From assembly GCF_032062135.1 (NCBI RefSeq), contig NC_092861.1, forward strand, positions 124,122,866 through 124,186,865: a DNA stretch of 64,000 bases, read 5' to 3'. This DNA is from Pyxicephalus adspersus. Its lineage: Eukaryota > Chordata > Amphibia > Anura > Pyxicephalidae. The notes beneath the pieces are model-generated. The model was not told the origin of the DNA. It saw only the letters and a list, made by a program, of their open reading frames with translations, and made no database searches. The translations under genes were made by a program, and so were the position numbers. This document shows, piece by piece, positions 58,470 to 64,000 of this stretch. The stretch's first letter is position 1. Every line of letters starts with the position of its first letter.

Positions 58470-59100
58470 TTTTGACTTTTGTATATAAAAATTATGAATA
58501 CAGTTTTGCCACATGCTGAGTTTTAGTTTTATCAGAAGTCCATATTGAGTTAATTTAATTGATGTTTTAGACCTACTCTGTTTTTTCTTGAAGATATTTG
58601 TTTCATTTATTCTTTGCGGTGAAATGGAACAATTTATCTTAGACTAAACACAAAAAGCCCCAAGACAATTATAGCCAGCAGTGAGTGTAAAAAGAGTGAT
58701 CTGGAATAAGCAAGCACAGCTGGGACCCTACAGGTGAAATCTGGAAACTTGTCTGTTTGCTTTGTAAAATAATCTTACATTTACTTTTCTGTAAAACTTG
58801 CTGTATGAAAGACATTTAGTTCATAGTCAAGAACACATTCTTGGCTCCGATCAGGACAAACATGAATCTAATAAGAAATGGTTAGAAACAGTCACATAAT
58901 TTCATAATGTTTTTACAAAGTTCTAATTTTCATGCAAGCACAAAAATGATGAGTTATATTTCTAAAGACAGGACAAAAACAACCAGGTACGTTAGTTATC
59001 TTCTATTGTACATTGATTCATCACTAAAAATCCATTTTTTTTGTTCATGTATTTGTGAAACCACTGTAGCAGTTTTACATTCCTGTCTGAGACAAATGTA
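58470..59100. other. Intergenic stretch, nothing recognised
   Basis: AT-rich sequence with no supported feature. Confidence 0.45.
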
Positions 59101-59112
59101 GAAAAACATTTT

Positions 59113-59363
59113 GAAGTGGAACTAAAGTTCCCCAGTACAAAAGTACAAGCAAGCAGGGTTTTTATTGCAGAAGGAATGGACAACTCCTCTTCTGCAAAAA
59201 AACATTCTTACCTGCATAGGTCAGTGCAGGATGCATTGATATGCTTTGTATCCTGGGATCCATAAAGACAACCTAATTGTTTTTAATCAAAAGCTTTGGC
59301 AGTGATTTTGGATGCCCACAATGTTTTTTAATCCTGCCAGGGACTAAACCTAAAAAGTTTTAA
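59113..59363 (+). mobile_element. TTAA-family-type MITE, diverged
   Basis: Starts GAAGTGGAACTAAAGTTCC. The right end around GACTAAACCTAAAAAGTTTTAA is weakly inverted. Boundaries are uncertain. Confidence 0.35.
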
Positions 59364-59935
59364 ATTAGGTAGCTGAGGCACACACAAGGTCCCAAAGCTA
59401 GCATGACACCATAACAATATGTAATCAAAACTGTGGCAAAAGTGTTGACCTAAGTGGCGGCCGGTGCTAAGACTGATAGCAGCAGTGAAGATCTGAGTTG
59501 GATTTAAGTATTTTATTTATATTTATAAATATATCATTTTACATATAAATATATTATGATTTATTATTAACGAACACTTGATAAAGGCCAAATTTATAAA
59601 AAGCAAAGAGCATCTCATAGAGCAAGAACATAATAAAGAAGCTCATATACTCACCAGTAACTTTATTAAGTATACTTGTCCAGCTGCAAATCGAATCAAA
59701 CAATCATATGGCGGCAAATCAATGCATTTAAGCATGAAGACATTGTCAAAACAACCTGCTCAAACCAGAAAGAAAAGTGATATAAATTACTTTGACGGTG
59801 GCATGGTTGTTGGTGTCTGGTGAGCTGCTATGAGTCTACCAGAAACTCTTGATCTACTTGGATTTTCATGCACATCCATCTATAGGGTTTATAGAGATTG
59901 GTCCAAAAAGAAAAAGTATTCAGTGAGCAGCAATT

Positions 59936-60282
59936 CTCTAGGTAAGTGGTCGCCAACCAGTGGTCCTCGGCTCTAGCCAGTGTACCCCCCATCAGGGTCA
60001 AGAAAAGGACCTTGCTGGGGGCGCATCGGCCAGAGCCACGGACCATGTCCCATGTATGAATCGCAGTGGGTGGGTTCTGTTTCTGGACGCAACCCACCCA
60101 CTCTCTTATCGCAGGCTCAGACCTGCCATGGGAGAGTGGGCAGGTTTTGGCATCATGAGGCCCACTCTGGGGGAAGTTTTTTTCCCTTTGAGTGACACGG
60201 GGCACCCCGTGCATGCGTGGTCCGGAGTCCGTGAAATTAGTGGTCTGTGACGTCCAAAAGGTGGACGACCACTGCTCTAGGT
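59936..60282 (+). mobile_element. Non-autonomous hAT element with 8-bp target duplication
   Basis: CTCTAGGT is duplicated at 59936-59943 and 60275-60282. The 331-bp element between begins AAGTGGTCGCCAACCAG and ends CCACCTTTTGGACG in reverse complement after CAGTGGTCGT. Terminal repeats of CAGTGGTC type with an 8-bp duplication define hAT. A partial copy is at 51790. Confidence 0.85.
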
Positions 60283-60289
60283 GCCTTGT

Positions 60290-61390
60290 TGATGCCAGGG
60301 GTCAGGAGTGTCAGTTTTGGAAAGTCGGAAATATTGATCCTTCCTTACACCTCCTCCTGGTGACTCTTCTAGTACACAGCTGCAGAAGACAAAGCTTTAT
60401 AATAAATGTAATTGTTATGGAAAATCTGATAAATATTTCCTAGGTGAACTTTCAAAATAGCAGCCTTATCTCTCACAGCATTATTTTGTAAATAAGATAT
60501 TCTCTAATATAACACAAAATCTGTTGCGAATACTCCTCTTATATACATTGAAATATAACTGCAATACCATGGAAACTTCCTTTATTTTTTAATTATTTAT
60601 TCAAAGAAAGGGAAATAAAATCCAGAAAAGTAGGGCCATAGGGCATAGGCCATGCTATGCATTCCTCCTACACATTCTTCTGACTCATTCTTCCTAATGA
60701 TCACCACACTAATGTATTTTGTATAGCAGGCGTTCCCTGAAGATCTGACAATTCAACAGGTCCCTGTGTTAAAAAGGTTGTGAAACACTGAAAAAACAAG
60801 AAAATAAGGAACATAAGGGTACCAATAACAAATGTAGAATATCTCATCTCCAGCACCAACACTTTTCCAGGGCTTTTTCCTACTTACACTTGTTACTTAC
60901 TGACCTGGAACATTTATGCACCCTGTACACAAACAAAGGAAAAACGAGGAACAGCCTCAGATCCAAAAACAACTCTGCATTGACAGACATCATATTTCTG
61001 TCTTGCAAAGTTTATATTAATCTGTATAGTACTGTCATGCTATAAACTGAGCTATGAGATAAGTTGAAGTCTAGGTCATTTTGACTTGAAGGGCATCAGT
61101 ATATTCTTCAGTAATTGTATCTTTCTGGAATAAATACTATGACTTTTATTACTTTATTGCTACTTGTCACATCTCACAATCCCTGTCTCCTAATTGTTTT
61201 ACAACATTATTTTTGTCCTTGAATGGAGACTTCAACTGGTTGTTTTTACACATATGGTGATAGACAGGATAGATAACAAAGAAGGAAAAAAGTGAAAACT
61301 AGTATAATATCAAATGTTTATTATACACAAAGCTTCAGCTAAATGAACATCACTTAGTTAGTATTAACATCTACTTTAATGTTGCATTCC
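60290..61390. other. Intergenic stretch, nothing recognised
   Basis: AT-rich sequence with short ORFs only. Confidence 0.45.
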
Positions 61391-61396
61391 CCTCTG

Positions 61397-61903
61397 TTAA
61401 AGTGTACCTAAACTCAGAATTTTTATTTTTTTATTTTTTTTGTGTGTATTATTGCGCACCCTTTTTGCAACTACCCTGGTGCAAAGAGGATGGAGCACCA
61501 CCCTATTAATTATTGATCACCTAGGCGAAGAATGATGGGAGCGCAGAGCCTCGTGGGATACCTACGTCACACATCCTAGGAGGCTCTTGGCTGCTCCTTC
61601 TGCGCATGCCCGAGCATCTCTCAAGGAGCCCTTTCATCAATAGAAAATAAATTGCTATTCTGGCGAATTCGCAGTGAGATTGGCAAGTTTTTTCCCAATC
61701 TACGTCACCCAATCTTGCGCCTGCGCAGTGCGAGATCGGGGATGCAGGAAGAAGACCGCAGAAGAAGAGAGAAGAAGATGTCGGCGTCTGGCGCCGGGCC
61801 GAAGACAGATACCAGGACAACGCGGGACCCGATGGAGGAAACCTCCCGACAGATAGATTAGAAGAGTGTGATTGTTTTTGTTTTGGGTTTACTTCGGCTT
61901 TAA
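61397..61903 (+). mobile_element. TTAA-flanked MITE (copy 7), both ends intact
   Basis: TTAA at 61397-61400 and 61900-61903 flanks a 499-bp element starting AGTGTACCTAAACTCAG and ending GGGTTTACTTCGGCT. The core has CTTGCGCCTGCGCAGTGCG (NRF1-like) and AAGATGTCGGCG (degraded YY1-like). This is the best type copy for the family. Confidence 0.75.
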
Positions 61904-61909
61904 CTGATA

Positions 61910-62639
61910 GCATTTTAAAATTGATTACACCATAACCAGCTGCTCTGTTAATTTATCCTAAGCATCACATTTTGCTCATGTGTGTATAAGCTTTTATTAA
62001 AATCACCATTTTATATCTATATTTTAATGTAACCATAAATATCCATATTTTAAATGACGGGACTGTTTTAAATATAACAGACATAAAAATCTCACTCTGA
62101 ACTGGTTAACTCCATGTAATATAGTCTGCTAAGCTCTCAGGTTTGGCAGTTCCATAAACCTGTGAGTGGGAGAGAGGCTAGGAGAGGGGAAGCGTGTGGT
62201 AAAAGTGCAATGTTGCTGGAAGATGAAACTGCCAAATAAAAAAAAATTCCCTTCACCCTCCTCTTTCCCCAGCCCACCCTCTGACGCCTTCCCCCCCTGT
62301 CTTTCCCCCAAACCACCTCTCATTAACATGAACAGAAATCCCAAGCAAAGAGAAGTGACTGGGAGCCAGTAGAGGAATGCACACTGAGCTGATCCTGTCA
62401 CACTTCCAGTTTTTTCCCAGGTGCTGAACTTTGTGGCAGAACAAAATGGATTCCGTTCTGCTCTCAGTGTATAGGACCAAACACATTTCTTCCATGAGGT
62501 GAGTCAACATCATATACTGAAATGCATGTTTAATATTGTTAGAGGAGGAATAATCCACACAGGGTAAAAAAGTAACACAAAACTCTATCAATTTGATTAT
62601 TTTTATATATGAGTGCCACAATAATGATATCAGTATTTG

Positions 62640-62674
<35 letters not shown>

Positions 62675-63190
62675 GTACGCTGTATTTGTCAATATAATTA
62701 ATTAATAATCAGTAATTACCAGGGGAAACCGATGAGACTAAGATAATAAATTGGGACGAAAAGGTTATATCTTTGTTGGAGGACATTGTTTTTTTTATTG
62801 CCCCATTAACATTGTTGAGGCACAGTGTTGCAGTGCATTTTAAAAATGGTGACATACTGCATCTCCAGTTTTTTTATAAGGTGCTATTATAGAATATCTG
62901 TAATTTAGTTATACTTACCTAATACATTTTAGTGAGAATGGACTGCCTTTCAATGAATGAATGGGAACCTTATCAACTATTTTATAGATTACACATGTGC
63001 AGAACCTCTTGTGTTGTTTTTCCTTTACATAGCGCCAATCTGCCCTGTAAGTTGCAGATTTCATGGTAAATTCTGCTTCTCACTGCTTATTATTCTGTAT
63101 GAACTAATGGAATACACTGCAATCAGTATTCACAGTAATCCTGTCCTGTTTAGGATTTGACAAGGCACTATTTTTGTTTTGTTTTTTTTG
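61910..63190. other. Intergenic stretch, no gene seen
   Basis: Contains a C-rich pyrimidine stretch at 62250-62320 and an (AT)n repeat at 62641-62674. ORFs here are compositional. Confidence 0.45.
62641..62674. repeat. (AT)n microsatellite
   Basis: An AT repeat with one interruption. Confidence 0.9.
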
Positions 63191-63194
63191 CTCA

Positions 63195-63366
63195 AGTTAA
63201 TTGGCTTTTCCCAAATTGACCTTTGAGACTATTTTAATGCCCGTTGACCATAGTAGGGACTTTAGATTGTGAGCCCCTTCGAGGGCAGCTAGTAATATGA
63301 CTTTGGACTTTGTAAAGCGCTGCAAAATATGTCAGCGCTATATAAATACTGGCCAATAATAATATA
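63195..63366 (+). mobile_element. SINE body and tail
   Basis: TTAATTGGCTTTTCCC, TTAGATTGTGAGCCCC, AAAGCGCTGCAAAATATG and CAGCGCTATATAAATACTGG match the 24390 SINE tail. The tRNA head is missing. Confidence 0.8.
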
Positions 63367-63369
63367 TAC

Positions 63370-64000
63370 TAACATTCAGGAATAAAAATTCAGGAAAGTT
63401 CCATACATAGGAAAAATTGTCATGACACCTTCTGTGATAACTTCCTTGATGGCAAATACTACTTACTGGTCATGGTGGGCATAGGACAACCTGCAAAATC
63501 AAAAGATTGTCCTGCAAAAACAGGGATAGCCGGCAGCTACAAAATTGGAATGTGCTGGGAAACCAGTGAACTGGGGTTACGCAGGACAAATAGGGTAAAG
63601 ATATGTGGTCTAAAAAAATCTGTCCTCTAAATGAAAATTACAAAATGTAATTGATTGCAATTTATGAAAAGAAACTGTATCTGCCCCATGTTTAAATAGT
63701 GCATCCTTCTTGTTATTATCATTTTTGTCCACATTGTGCATAAAAACTATCACTAAAGCTTATCCAAACTAGCAGAAATGCATTAACATTTCTCCCTTTT
63801 TAGAAACTTTTCTATGTACATACCACTGAGTGAATGCCACACAGCTAAATACTCATTGACTGTTCAGGGAAGTAGATCTGGTGCATTGTTAATCTCCTTG
63901 GGTTTGGGCAAACAAGACAATTTATCTTGGTCACTTCTGGAATTTAACATTTGTGTTAAGTGAATCAGACTAATTCCTTTCAGCTATCATTGCTCAGTGT
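63370..64000. other. Intergenic stretch to the right edge, nothing recognised
   Basis: No supported feature. Confidence 0.45.

Noticed and set aside
61521..61913. 130-codon ORF and its overlapping partners
   Set aside because: They lie inside the TTAA MITE, and the same core yields unrelated ORFs in other copies.

Overview
This is vertebrate nuclear DNA: an AT-rich window with GT-AG introns, three assembly gaps, many short inverted-repeat transposons, a tRNA-headed SINE and LINE/Penelope remnants. The repeat mix looks amphibian, most likely a frog. That is inference, because no species-diagnostic gene is present.

The one certain gene is XPO1 (exportin-1/CRM1), on the minus strand from the left edge. 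Fifteen coding exons (41..12672) join without a frame break into residues 1-629 of the 1071-residue protein. The last 442 residues lie beyond the left edge. One intron (7242..7324) has a GC donor with the ideal AG|GCAAGT context. The leptomycin-target cysteine Cys528 is at 431..433. The ATG exon (12547..12678) follows a 13-kb first intron. A CpG-rich promoter region lies at about 25.06-26.6 kb, with three inverted CCAAT boxes, a CRE-like site, an X-box-like site and a tandem triplet of RFX-type X-box palindromes. The best candidate first-exon donor is at 25819..25824.

From 26.6 to 64 kb I see no second established gene. The best coding candidate is a minus-strand five-exon ORF (46724..48423, 135 aa). 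Its splice sites and phases are mutually consistent and it has one convincing transmembrane segment. I do not recognise it, beyond a weak MS4A-like spacing pattern, and it may be undescribed or a pseudogene.

The rest is mobile DNA. There is a TTAA-flanked MITE family of roughly 0.4-0.5 kb with about eight copies, several carrying YY1-like and NRF1-like motifs. Shorter TTAA elements include one reduced to a 36-bp palindrome. PIF/Harbinger-like MITEs include one with a TAA duplication, and one hAT element has a perfect 8-bp duplication. There are mariner-type MITEs (one a 77-bp palindrome), a 224-bp inverted-repeat family and a foldback element with three internal hairpins. An L2/CR1-type LINE shares its 3' tail with a tRNA-derived SINE. 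A decayed Penelope-type reverse transcriptase lies at 42.2-42.75 kb. Two hammerhead-like RNA motifs (39332..39379 minus; 55262..55301 plus) are of the kind known from Penelope elements, but both carry an extra A that makes activity uncertain.
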